Shown piece by piece: positions 19,501 to 26,728 of a stretch of DNA of 39,900 bases (position 1 is its first letter; each line of letters starts with the position of its first letter). Position numbers and translations under genes: made by a program. The notes under the pieces were generated by a model. That model was not told the DNA's origin, did not search any database, and saw only the letters and a program-made list of their open reading frames with translations. This DNA comes from an uncultured Saprospiraceae bacterium (lineage in GTDB: Bacteria; Bacteroidota; Bacteroidia; Chitinophagales; Saprospiraceae), in contig CALDSS010000156.1 in assembly GCA_937924495.1 (NCBI GenBank), forward strand, positions 1-39,900, in the 5' to 3' direction.

Positions 19501-20958
19501 CGTATTTTGACAGGATTGTGGGTACGGTTGTCCAACGTATTCAAAAATGGTTAGTGAGTGAATTTCTCGACCTGAATTAAGGGCTGGAAATGATTGAATT
19601 GGTAATTGATTAAAACCAAAATTGCCGATGAACTGATTGTCTAATAAAACTCCAAATGAATCAGTAGTTGGTGCAATTGTATCAAAATTAAAAGAAAGAG
19701 AAACGCTATCAAAATTTGGTTGGCAGATTACATCATCAATGGTAAGATTTGTATATCCGCATCCACTATTGCAAAGAGTATTTCCATTTGCATTAAAAAC
19801 AGTACTGCACTGACTATTTTTTAAGTCTCTGAGTTGAACAGTCCAATCTAAATTATCACTCGTAATCCACGGAAGCGAATCATTTAAGGCTAACGTAATT
19901 GGAAGCTCTGTATATGCAAAATCTTGATTGTAACCGGCTGACACTCTGATGTTAAAAGAGTCATTTACATTTATAGTATCAAAATTTAACAATGCATAGA
20001 AGTCTCCATTTTCATCACACAGCGTAAATTGCAAATCTGGTTCAGAAATTTCGCAGTCATTGGAAACAGGAGGAACGCAATTTGGTTTTTGTGTGGTCAT
20101 AGACCAGGTACAGCCGTCATCCAACCCTTCAAATTCAAAAATCAATTCTTCGGGCAAAAGGTCTAATTTGGCAATGTTTCTTAATTCTATTTTGTCATCT
20201 GAGAAATCTTGTTTTCCTAAATCAAGGCCATTTAACCTTACGATTACAACTGGATTAGCCAATGTATGATTCAGGTATAAATCCACTGAAAGTGAATCTC
20301 CTGAGCCACACATCGGCACATTCATGGGATTATAGATCCGGCATTCAGACTCCGGAATGGAATTATAACAAACATTATCAATAACTATATTTTCACCGCC
20401 AAACGTTAGCGATCGAATGGGTTCGTTTGATATTAAGGTAGCAACAAAATGGACTCCTGAACCATCTTCGCTTGCAACCTCAATAGATTGAAAGGTGACT
20501 CCTGGCAAAGGAAAACTGGGTATTTCTTCAAGGCTAGAATAAAATCTCGAAACTTCTGAATTCACACTCATGTTAAATCCTCCATCAATATTAAATCCGT
20601 GAAGTTGAATTAAATGATGCTCGGTAGTGGTTTCGGAAAAATCAAATTTGACTGAAATATTTCGGAGAGCAATAGATAAATTTTGTCCATGAATAAAGTC
20701 ATTTTCAAAATCTTCATCTACGACTTTCATTTCTTCAAAAAGGAAATTCCTATCAGCGCCTATAAAGAGCTCTGCTGAGATGTTCATTCCAAATTCAGTC
20801 CCTATAACTTCTGAAGGAAGATCGTCCTGATCGGCTGCTATTCTTTTATTGACCTCAAGATCATCAAAGACATAGCAACGTTGCTGGCCTTGCAGAGATG
20901 AAAGGCAGCAGAGGAAAGTAAAGGCAATTATCGTTATCGGTTTCAAGACAAAGTTCAT
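13531..20958 (-). CDS. Giant secreted repeat protein with dockerin-, cohesin-like and T9SS domains
   Basis: 2475 residues from ATG 20958, whose product begins MNFVLKPITIIAFTFLCCLSSLQGQ, a good signal peptide; the open frame extends to 21057 but those 33 residues precede the signal. Order: N-terminal domain (about 25-200) ending GGENIVIDNVCYN; about 19 four-cysteine modules (206-1977); a second domain ending GGDNLSIDNICYN (about 1978-2138), apparently related to the first; two dockerin-like calcium loops (DINLDNLVSNLD near 2151 and DCNGDGIIDIND near 2206); a cohesin-like beta domain (about 2247-2395); and a type A T9SS sorting domain from KLEVYPNPTKE (about 2403) to the end. It should be exported through T9SS and fixed to or shed from the cell surface, probably as an adhesin or scaffold. 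No catalytic motif was seen. It is monocistronic, with its own terminator. Confidence 0.9.
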   Translation of the reverse strand: MNFVLKPITIIAFTFLCCLSSLQGQQRCYVFDDLEVNKRIAADQDDLPSEVIGTEFGMNISAELFIGADRNFLFEEMKVVDEDFENDFIHGQNLSIALRNISVKFDFSETTTEHHLIQLHGFNIDGGFNMSVNSEVSRFYSSLEEIPSFPLPGVTFQSIEVASEDGSGVHFVATLISNEPIRSLTFGGENIVIDNVCYNSIPESECRIYNPMNVPMCGSGDSLSVDLYLNHTLANPVVIVRLNGLDLGKQDFSDDKIELRNIAKLDLLPEELIFEFEGLDDGCTWSMTTQKPNCVPPVSNDCEISEPDLQFTLCDENGDFYALLNFDTINVNDSFNIRVSAGYNQDFAYTELPITLALNDSLPWITSDNLDWTVQLRDLKNSQCSTVFNANGNTLCNSGCGYTNLTIDDVICQPNFDSVSLSFNFDTIAPTTDSFGVLLDNQFIGNFGFNQLPIQSFPALNSGREIHSLTIFEYVGQPYPQSCQNTIHFATPCRNCPSNLSATLNSIPDQNGDYSFEIDLTQPADTSGRFELFLNSELIDTFRYRALPIRQNFNCLNLSDTINVSIVGLDSLGCSDSTILVINCDSVCYVPNFQAKAIDCTPTNFDLQLNFDPTNNPVEVKVSVNGSPVGSNMVADSLLFTNIPIQTTANLEIEVCETNNPNPDCCTFIQIPNPCSIPQCEIEILSAIASACDPDGMFIIDLELNANNPLGNSFIIFVNGVLQTTENYSSNIQQFQIGPFDGTLTDDFQITIIDVINSDCSAAFDLSSPNCNPNPCTISDVEAEVVDCSDFDYSLKIEFEYENQESIFFELWIDGENVGFFPYNAIPLTLNNLPKNSNTEINIQINDLDNPSCLASALVSNVCNDCKISNFKVEPQACNNDQEFNFLINAEIDAIPTDTFYIIINNQKYAELRFLDLASLATDGILVGGFDGSTLNGYTVEIRSVKYGFCVVDTTLQYLCPPPPSCEISEFTLDVSDCDQDGNYFVEVDFRVQNSVVDSFSLFVNGLLLNRFSYSNLPLTVGPYFADGEQMRFNVRDVLDFDCGANGQFIEENCIPPCEIKALILEPSICDNNGAYILTVDATVENSTSNIFSLYLNGTLEGNYNYSQLPLDIGPLSGNNQTNDVEIRDGADLDCRIGGSYQAPFCPLPCSMANLIAQPQACDPDGNFLMDIDFDLLNSVSDSFLVSINGAEYGTFSVDQTRRTIGPFPGNGSVLNVSVADKIDLNCNTSISFQSPDCVVIECQLWDFKATPFPCDQSQQYELELSFQHRDASNEFELIQDGNSLGNFNYADLNLILGPFDGDGSQIDFEIIDSDDNDCRLQGSVESPICTPPCDLRDLQITQNDCDPDGNFTFQLGFRQNFASDSFNLELIGANGFQAKYSYIDLPITVGPFNGDDVTNYAFSISDFESPACRLEFTVLAVDCLCELSNIEASPTVCDANQNYSINLEFSYENAGESFLLEGNGFSQVYNYEEMPLVFGNFPGDDQSYTYTITDQNRSDCTLQFVVDGPDCVPPCELNSPEIIETICDNQGMFDAIIDFEYHNTGSAFMLNGDIYTYASLPVRIGPFVGDGATTQNLTITDLDNPDCSLPLTIPVSFCGDSCNITNLKTSVTACDSLGNFDLALEFDFDNTNQSGFRVTVNGISAGSFPYNVPQPIALGSFPGNNVSVYNVAVLDLEDSECNASTKVGPVNCLPCEFLNLTTPITDCDSDGNFTVWVGFDAQNGSNSGFSIRGNGINYGSYSYDTDIPTLLGPFSGDGTSVYEFQITDNGDSDCFIETTVGPVECETNNCRIFNLSANPTDCNADGEFFVDLRFEFEDVGNSGFTVRGNGMIYGLFDYSDPTVQLGPFVGDGNTEYEFIVIDNDNPDCLNFTSIGSIDCNEFDCNITNLNVELGDCNGDGTYMVGVDFDFQNPISNTFELHTTRGLFGIYSLSDLPLTIPNFEINGNPFDAVRVCFSGSHTCCASSFFPTPECDGDCIEFDALPAGLSFDLNESIFDTVILENNVLVTTNFLFGEDGSIKKDSVFIEESSAFFDASYGVQLTTINSTVEFEFPDFTSSPCREVTINYFQEGDFNNISINGQPTRIFSNFEELPFEIADAVIVEIFPTNSREGSIKLKGFINNVRIGGDNLSIDNICYNGCEITNSVWPGDINLDNLVSNLDVLNLGVAYGTQGPSRDMISTNWEELPADDWLRFFGRFQNYKHGDCNGDGIIDINDLLVIDGNYGSFNEPIVEFPPEIPPVSAPRMYIEYPDPSTIEPNTPFTMRLMLGEADNQVFNLYGLAFNLRFDENQFQLLNIKYPPSWFGEVGEDLITVDRIFGNEGVAHVGMSRINQENVTDFGLVAELDGIIIIDDIVQRQGSIDMEVDGIVSINKDELTVPINGSVSTLDFTMSSTINTAIGKLEVYPNPTKELVYFDLDKDQKVEQVEILSSDGKMLQQTIPEANSISLEHFTPGVYTLRFLIDGNIYYDRIIKQ
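15028..20343 (-). repeat. Tandem array of about 19 four-cysteine modules (coding)
   Basis: Residues 206-1977 of the giant protein. The mean length is about 93 residues. The common pattern is C-x-(I/L)-x3-L then about 6 residues, C-D-x-(D/N)-G-N-F, a run of alternating hydrophobics ending in F, NG-x3-G-x-(F/Y)-x-Y, (L)P-(I/L)-x-(I/L)-GP-F-x-G-D/N-G, I-x-D, C, then a final C after about 10 residues. Four Cys per module suggest two disulfides in an Ig-like or other beta fold. Modules are diverged: the first five keep the Cys positions but have lost GPF-GDG, while modules 9-18 are the most regular. I do not recognise the module as a named domain. Confidence 0.85.
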
Positions 20959-21047
20959 GAATTGTGTTTTTTGAAAAGTACGTAATTCTTTTTTCCAAAC
21001 ACGAATGAGTGTAAAACTTAAAAAGGGTTTTTGTGGATATATTCTTA

Positions 21048-21060
21048 TTTGTGTCACAAA
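21048..21060. promoter_or_regulatory. Palindrome between the giant gene and the divergent helical-protein gene
   Basis: TTTGTG-T-CACAAA is a perfect 13-base palindrome, 90 bases upstream of the giant gene ATG (minus) and 148 bases before ATG 21208 (plus). Position and symmetry fit an operator for a dimeric regulator; no -7 box could be assigned to either side. Confidence 0.35.
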
Positions 21061-21207
21061 GGTGTTTTAATATTCAATTGGAAAAAAGAACAATTTTATA
21101 TTATTTTTGAAAAAAATTGAAGTAAAAAATCAGCTAAATTATTTCTATCCTATTGATTTCCAGTTAGTTATTAAATATTTAGCAATTCAAATAATTGAAA
21201 AAAAAAG

Positions 21208-22659
21208 ATGGAAAACAGCTTCCTAATTTCGATATTAACTTCCTTGACGCGCAAGGAAATGACATATTTTAGAGAATTTGTATCTTCTCCATATTACAAT
21301 AAACGTGAAGATGTCAGGTCTTTGACGGATTACCTGAGCAATTTGTATCCAAATTTTAATGAAAAAACTTGCCAACCTGAAATAATTTTTGAAGCTGTAT
21401 TCGGAAAAACCAAATATGAAAAGAAAAAGCTGTCGCTTATTTTTACCTACACTATGAGGTTATTAGAAAAATTCATGGCGACAGAAATTTTCAAGGAGGA
21501 GGAGTACAAACATAAAATATATTCAAATAAATTCCTATGTAAGAGAAAGCAATTTAAGCATGGAAAAAAACAAATGACCCAATTAAAGGAACTTTTGAAC
21601 AAAAACCCCTTCCGTGATTTGGATTATTATAAAAGTCGGTTGAACGAAGCTCAAGCGCATGATTTTGCCACTACTTCTCAAGGAACTGTTTTGCCAATCT
21701 CTCTTTTTACAGAAAAACAGAAACTACTTGATATTTCTTATTTATCTGAAAAATTAGAAAATGCTTGCCAACAACTTGCAAGAGATAGAGTACTGAAAAG
21801 AGAAATTTCCTTTGATTTAAATCACTTTGGTATCAAAGAAATATTTTCGAATGCAGATATTTATGAGGACGTCCCAAGTATAAGAGTCTATCAAAGCATT
21901 TTCAAAATGTTGAATAAGTGGTCGGAGGAGGATTATTTTCAGGCCAAAAAACTTATTCAAGAATATGATGCTCAATTTAGCTTCACAGAAAAGAGAAATC
22001 TTTACACTTATTTATTAAATTTTTGTACTGGACAAATCAATAAGGGTATCAAAGATTTTTGGGCTGAAATTTTTAATCTTTATAAAATTTTGCTTGCAAA
22101 AGAAACTATATTGGAAGACGGATACTTGGCAGAGTGGTTTTACAAAAATATTATTACGGTTGGTACAAGGCTAGACGAAAGAGCTTGGGTAGAAAACTTC
22201 ATGGAGGAATACAAAGATAAACTTCACCCTGACCGAGCCGAAAATGCGTACAGCTTCAATAAAGCATCCTATTTTTACAATATTGGAGAACATGAAAAAG
22301 TACTTGGCTTGTTGCTTCAGGTTGAATACACAGATCCTCGCTATAGTGTAGGGGCGAAAGCGTTGCTACTCCAAACTTACTTTGATCTTGAAGAGGATGA
22401 AGCCTTGTATTCCCTTGCCGATTCATTTAGGCTATTCTTGCGAAGAAATAATCTTTTGTGGGAGTCTCGCAAATTGGGTTATGCCAATCTGTTTAGGCTT
22501 ACAAAACGTGCTGCAAAAATTAGAGCGAAAAAAGGGTTTGTTAGTAAATCTGTTCTTCAAAAAGATCTGGAAAAACTGAACAAGGACTATGAAAGCGCAG
22601 GCAATATTTATTATAAAAATTGGCTGGGCAAAAAAATCGCTCAAATTGCTTCAAATTAA
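21208..22659 (+). CDS. Helical protein of unknown function, conserved-type in Bacteroidota
   Basis: 483 residues without signal peptide or membrane segment, so probably cytoplasmic. The N-terminus has LTRKEMTYFREFVSSPYYNKREDVRSLTDYL, an arrangement (E/K-x-F-x-x-F-x-x-SP-x-x-NK) I associate with uncharacterised Bacteroidota proteins. The rest is rich in Leu, Tyr, Lys and Glu with helical repeats such as YNIGEHEKVLGLLLQVEY and LLLQTYFDLEEDEALYSLADSFR, which resemble TPR-like hairpins. No enzymatic motif was seen. It stands alone, divergent from the giant protein gene and convergent with the paralogous pair. I can offer no function. Confidence 0.7.
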   Translation: MENSFLISILTSLTRKEMTYFREFVSSPYYNKREDVRSLTDYLSNLYPNFNEKTCQPEIIFEAVFGKTKYEKKKLSLIFTYTMRLLEKFMATEIFKEEEYKHKIYSNKFLCKRKQFKHGKKQMTQLKELLNKNPFRDLDYYKSRLNEAQAHDFATTSQGTVLPISLFTEKQKLLDISYLSEKLENACQQLARDRVLKREISFDLNHFGIKEIFSNADIYEDVPSIRVYQSIFKMLNKWSEEDYFQAKKLIQEYDAQFSFTEKRNLYTYLLNFCTGQINKGIKDFWAEIFNLYKILLAKETILEDGYLAEWFYKNIITVGTRLDERAWVENFMEEYKDKLHPDRAENAYSFNKASYFYNIGEHEKVLGLLLQVEYTDPRYSVGAKALLLQTYFDLEEDEALYSLADSFRLFLRRNNLLWESRKLGYANLFRLTKRAAKIRAKKGFVSKSVLQKDLEKLNKDYESAGNIYYKNWLGKKIAQIASN

Positions 22660-22782
22660 CACAATTTGAAAGCTAATTGCCCCGATGTGATGGAGAGACT
22701 AGGTTGATTATGATTTCATGCATCTTTTTAACAGGTTAGCTGCATCATCATTGTTAGATTATCGAATTGATCGCACCTCAGA

Positions 22783-24060
22783 TTAGTTAGTCCAAATAAT
22801 TTTTTCTGTAAATATTTTACTTAAATCTTTTGAATAGATAGTTAAAAAATAGAACCCATCTGGAAAAGTCCCTGAAATGAAAAAATCTTCAGCGTACTCC
22901 TTTCTCATTAAAACCTGACCAGTAGAATTCATTAAGGAAATGACAAGTTCATCCTCAAAATTTTCGCAGCTAATTGAGGATAGATTATTGATTGGATTTG
23001 GAAATTTGCAATTCAATTTTTCACGTAATACTACTTCTTTGCTGGAGGATGTTTTCTGAGTTTGAAAATAGCTACACCTTGAGATTAAATCCCACATACC
23101 ATTGATATACAGATAGTTGTAATTGAACTTTAGATTGAAATAGTCGTCATATTCATTTTCAGATTTGAAGAAATTTTCAAATGTATTATTTTCGAAAACT
23201 CGTTCAATACGATTAATTTCATTGTTGTTTTCATTGAATAATACTTCCATATCTCGCTCTGGCACCCAAGTAGAATCAAACTCTTGCCATCGTTCTTCTA
23301 CTGAAATTTCAGCTTGAATATCATAATTTCTCGACTCTCTTGATGAGAGCTGCCAACGAGCTTCTTGAGGTATCCATATTTCTCTAATTGATTGAGAAAG
23401 CCGATTTTGGTTGTCATAAGACTCAAATGTTTGATTGACTTTTCTCCAATCGTTCATAGCAGAATCCCACTGAGTAAAAAGAGAAGAAGTAATTTGTCCT
23501 GAACCATTATAGGAGTAATAAACTTTAAAGTTGTTTTTCCAGAATCCGCTTTCAAATACTTGTTGTGAAAATTCAATCGGGTCCTCATTGTTCAAATAAC
23601 TGTATTGATTGCGAAAAACACGATTCCAGTTACTACCATCATATTCTTGATACTCTAATTCAAGTAAATAGCCATTTGTATTATATTTGAAAAGCGATTT
23701 GTTGGAATATAGCCAACCACGTCTTTCGATGTCATAACTTTCGGTAGTCGTTTCGAGCAAGCGATTGCTGCTATCAAATGAGCTTTTTTTCATGACGAAA
23801 TTTACCCAAACATCATTAGAATAGGTTTGAGTCAATTCCAAGATTAGATTCCCATTGTCATCAAATTCTTGGTTATAGACTCTAAAATCATTTTCCATTT
23901 GATTGGTATTATCGTTTTTTCTAAAACAATAAATAGAATCAGTCACCCAATTACCTGAAAGAGAAATCTCAATAATATTTTTAGGAAGAAAATTTGAATA
24001 GTGCTGCCCGTAGAGGACTATGCCAAACAATGTAAACAAAATCAATAATAAAAGTCTCAT
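22783..24060 (-). CDS. Secreted repeat protein with T9SS-type C-terminus, paralogue 1
   Basis: 425 residues with signal peptide MRLLLLILFTLFGIVLYGQ. Residues 30-340 consist of about seven degenerate repeats of roughly 40-45 residues built around W-x5-7-Y-x-Y(N/D)-x-x-G (for example WKNNFKVYYSYNGSGQ). They resemble the beta-rich YD-like repeats of surface proteins. The C-terminus, from CKFPNPINNLS, has the PNP-like start, a G-(Q/E)-V-L-like strand and the final LT-x-K-I segment of a type A T9SS sorting domain. It shares long aligned stretches with the protein encoded next to it at 24222-25520 (such as NQTFESYD and SIREIW), so the two arose by tandem duplication. The function is unknown. The G7 and C5 tracts just upstream of the ATG are noted separately. 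Confidence 0.75.
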   Translation of the reverse strand: MRLLLLILFTLFGIVLYGQHYSNFLPKNIIEISLSGNWVTDSIYCFRKNDNTNQMENDFRVYNQEFDDNGNLILELTQTYSNDVWVNFVMKKSSFDSSNRLLETTTESYDIERRGWLYSNKSLFKYNTNGYLLELEYQEYDGSNWNRVFRNQYSYLNNEDPIEFSQQVFESGFWKNNFKVYYSYNGSGQITSSLFTQWDSAMNDWRKVNQTFESYDNQNRLSQSIREIWIPQEARWQLSSRESRNYDIQAEISVEERWQEFDSTWVPERDMEVLFNENNNEINRIERVFENNTFENFFKSENEYDDYFNLKFNYNYLYINGMWDLISRCSYFQTQKTSSSKEVVLREKLNCKFPNPINNLSSISCENFEDELVISLMNSTGQVLMRKEYAEDFFISGTFPDGFYFLTIYSKDLSKIFTEKIIWTN

Positions 24061-24064
24061 GGTA

Positions 24065-24096
24065 CCCCCTTTTTTTAAGCTGAAAATTTGGGGGGG
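24065..24096 (-). repeat. Homopolymer tracts and small hairpin before paralogue 1
   Basis: On the plus strand, CCCCC (24065-24069), TTTTTTT (24070-24076) and GGGGGGG (24090-24096) lie within 40 bases upstream of the ATG at 24060. The C and G tracts can pair in the leader RNA. A run of seven G is rare in this AT-rich sequence and is of the kind that changes length by slippage. Confidence 0.4.
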
Positions 24097-24221
24097 AGTA
24101 AGGATAAAAGGAACGATTTAGATTCATTTGATGATAGTTGTTTAAGCAAGTTTCTATCGATCAGATGAATTCTATATATTCCAAGATGCCTTATCGAGTA
24201 CAACTAAAATGCCACTTTTAT

Positions 24222-25520
24222 TTAATTGTTGAAAAACGCTTTTTTTGTTAAAACCAATCCTTCATCAGAGTAGATGGTTAACACTCTAATTCCTCCGCTT
24301 ATGTCTAAAAAAAACGGGGTATTGGAAAACACTTTTTGCGAATAAATTAATTTGCCAGAAATGTCAAAAGCTCTAAAAGTCAGGGGACTATTGCTTGCAT
24401 CTTTGTCTTGTAAAATGAACAAATTATTTCCTATTTTCTTGAGTGTTTTATCAAAATTTGGTGATGTAGTTTTTGTGTTGGAGGTTTCACGTTGATTGTA
24501 AAACAAATCACAATAACTTTCATTTACCCAAAATCCACCTTGAAAAAACTGATTTTCAGCTTTTACGACATTATCAAAATTGTCAAATTTTCGTTTATTC
24601 CGATAGAAATTTTGAAATTCAGTACCGTCATGATTCCTAATTGTAAATTCATTGTTTCGTTGCCTAAAATCATACCCATACAAATTATCGTTAGTGAATG
24701 ACCAAGTACTGTCCTGATTAATCCAAATTTCATTAATCACTCTATCCAGATTGCCAACTGAAACGTATTCGTAAGCTGTTCTTGTGGAATTGTCCCAATC
24801 GCTACTGTTTGAATTCCAAATTTCTCTTATCGTTTTCGTTAGATTAAAATCAGAATCGTAAGAATCGAAAGTTTGATTTCCATTGATCCATTTACCAGAT
24901 GTTGCATCCCAATTTCTAAAAATGGAAGAAGTTACTTGAGAATTGGAATTGTAAGAGTAAAAAATTTGAAAGAAGTTCTCCCATTTATCTTCTTCCCAAA
25001 TTTGCGAGGTAAATTCAGCAGGTTCAGCCAAATTAAAGTACACGTATATGTTTCGAGACTCTTTTTCCCAGAGGCCTGTTGCCTGAATAAAGTTTTCAAC
25101 TAAAAGTTCGGTTAATAAATCGTCAGCATTGTAGGAATAAGATATTTTACGAGATTTTATCCAGGCACCTTGCGTATTATCCCACATTTCAAACAATTCC
25201 ACTTGAGTGTTAAACCCAGAAGTATATTCAGTTGATAGCAATCGATTCTTTTGCCATTTCCCATCTTCAAAAACTTCCGTTAGCTCCTTAGAAACCTGTC
25301 CATCATTTGCAAACTCTAAATTAAAGGTTCTTACATGTTCAATTATTTGCCCAGCATCTTCATTATATTTATAACAATAAATAGAATCTACAACCCACTC
25401 CAAAAACTTCCCCGAATAACCTTTAACAATATTTTTCGGAAGGTAGTCTTTATGGTCGTTTTGGCTATTGACAGATGAAAAACCGAAGGCGAAAAATAGA
25501 AAAATATAGAAATATTTCAT
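24222..25520 (-). CDS. Secreted repeat protein, paralogue 2
   Basis: 432 residues with signal peptide (MKYFYIFLFFAFGFSSVNSQN). The body has seven W-centred repeats, for example WENFFQIFYSYNSNSQVTSS and WDNSTRTAYEYVSVGN. Aligned segments such as YSYN-S-QVTSS, NQTFDSYD and TIREIW are shared with paralogue 1. The C-terminus (LTFRAFDISGKLIYSQKVF) resembles a T9SS sorting domain but lacks the PNP-type entry motif found in paralogue 1, so export through T9SS is less certain. Paralogue 1 follows after 161 bases on the same strand, so co-transcription is possible. The role is unknown; cell-surface binding is a guess. Confidence 0.7.
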   Translation of the reverse strand: MKYFYIFLFFAFGFSSVNSQNDHKDYLPKNIVKGYSGKFLEWVVDSIYCYKYNEDAGQIIEHVRTFNLEFANDGQVSKELTEVFEDGKWQKNRLLSTEYTSGFNTQVELFEMWDNTQGAWIKSRKISYSYNADDLLTELLVENFIQATGLWEKESRNIYVYFNLAEPAEFTSQIWEEDKWENFFQIFYSYNSNSQVTSSIFRNWDATSGKWINGNQTFDSYDSDFNLTKTIREIWNSNSSDWDNSTRTAYEYVSVGNLDRVINEIWINQDSTWSFTNDNLYGYDFRQRNNEFTIRNHDGTEFQNFYRNKRKFDNFDNVVKAENQFFQGGFWVNESYCDLFYNQRETSNTKTTSPNFDKTLKKIGNNLFILQDKDASNSPLTFRAFDISGKLIYSQKVFSNTPFFLDISGGIRVLTIYSDEGLVLTKKAFFNN

Positions 25521-25628
25521 GTTCAGTAAGATTCAATTTTTATTAAACACAAGAGTACATTTGAAAGGTCAATGTTCACAAAATTTTTGGATACAGGCAA
25601 TAATCATAAACAGGGATTTTATTTTTAT

Positions 25629-25636
25629 TAGTTTTG
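25629..25636 (+). promoter_or_regulatory. -7 box for rluD
   Basis: TAGTTTTG matches TAnnTTTG exactly, 22 bases before ATG 25659, implying a very short leader. No -33 TTG is seen at normal spacing. Confidence 0.45.
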
Positions 25637-25658
25637 TTCCAAATAAACGCATTAAGGT

Positions 25659-26717
25659 ATGAGTTTCATTGATTTAGAGGACGATTCGTTAACAGATTTG
25701 CTCATTGAAAAGCAAAAAATTCAAGTTGATCCACGACAAGCACAAGTGCGGATTGATAAATTTATATTGTCAAAAACTGAAAAACTAAGCAGAAATAGAA
25801 TTCAGAATGCCATTAAAAAGGGGTTAGTCACTGTTAATGGAGAACCTATTAAGTCTAATTATAAAGTAAGGCCGAATGACTTAATCGAAATTACTTTTAA
25901 AAAAGAGTATGAAGATTCAGTTCCGCCCGTTCCACAAGATATCCCGTTAGATATTGTTTTTGAGGATGATTATGTCTTAGTTGTTAACAAACCTGCTGGA
26001 CTGGTTGTGCATCCCGGAGTAGCAAATTATAGCGGAACACTTGTCAATGCTCTGGCTTACCATTTTAAAAATTTACCGGTAAAGGATGGGGAACCACTCA
26101 ATCGGCTTGGCTTGGTACACCGAATTGATAAAAATACCTCAGGACTTTTGGTTATTGGTAAGACTCCTGAGGTTTTAAATCACCTTAGTAAGCAGTTTTA
26201 TAAGCATACTATCTTTCGCCGATATGTGGCTTTGGTTTGGGGCAGTCCTTTAGAAAAAGAAGGAACGCTTAGCAACCGTATCGGGAGAAATCCAAAAGAT
26301 AGGACAAAAATGATGGTCTATAATGAGGAGATGGAAGGTGGTAAACAATCGGTGACACATTACAAAGTTCTGGAAGATTTATATTATGTATCCTTAGTTG
26401 AATGTAGGCTTGAAACAGGAAGGACTCATCAGATTAGGTGTCACATGTCTCATCTTGGCCATCCAATTTTTAGTGACGAAAGATATGGAGGGGACAAAAT
26501 CTCGAAAGGGACTGTGTTCACCAAATACAAGCAATTTGTTTTTAATTGCTTTAAGTTAATGCCACGGCAATCATTGCATGCAAAATCACTTGGTTTTATA
26601 CACCCAATAACTGGTGAAGAACTTATTTTTCATGCTGAATTGCCACAAGACTTCAATTCCGTTTTAGAAAAATGGAGAGCCTATGTGAATAGCCAAAGAA
26701 AAAAGTTAGACTTTTAG
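25659..26717 (+). CDS. rluD: RluD-type 23S rRNA pseudouridine synthase
   Basis: 352 residues. An S4 RNA-binding domain occupies about 28-80 (RIDKFILSKTEKLSRNRIQNAIKKG with VNGEPIKSNYKVRPND). The catalytic domain carries HRIDKNTSGL, with the catalytic Asp at 157, preceded by VVNKPAGLVVHPG and followed by the ETGRTHQIRCHM signature. The family converts specific uridines in helix 69 of 23S rRNA (1911, 1915 and 1917 in E. coli) to pseudouridine; whether this is RluD or a close paralogue cannot be decided from sequence alone. The stop lies only 11 bases from the convergent ilvE stop, with no obvious terminator between them. Confidence 0.9.
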   Translation: MSFIDLEDDSLTDLLIEKQKIQVDPRQAQVRIDKFILSKTEKLSRNRIQNAIKKGLVTVNGEPIKSNYKVRPNDLIEITFKKEYEDSVPPVPQDIPLDIVFEDDYVLVVNKPAGLVVHPGVANYSGTLVNALAYHFKNLPVKDGEPLNRLGLVHRIDKNTSGLLVIGKTPEVLNHLSKQFYKHTIFRRYVALVWGSPLEKEGTLSNRIGRNPKDRTKMMVYNEEMEGGKQSVTHYKVLEDLYYVSLVECRLETGRTHQIRCHMSHLGHPIFSDERYGGDKISKGTVFTKYKQFVFNCFKLMPRQSLHAKSLGFIHPITGEELIFHAELPQDFNSVLEKWRAYVNSQRKKLDF

Positions 26718-26728
26718 GTTTGGGAAAT

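Noticed and set aside
15028-20343. Regular repetition considered as CRISPR or satellite DNA
   Set aside because: The repetition is at protein level only, about 280 bp per unit with strong DNA divergence and a single open frame.
20959-21057. 33 extra N-terminal residues for the giant protein from the longest open frame
   Set aside because: They would precede an otherwise perfect signal peptide beginning at ATG 20958, and the upstream start is not ATG.
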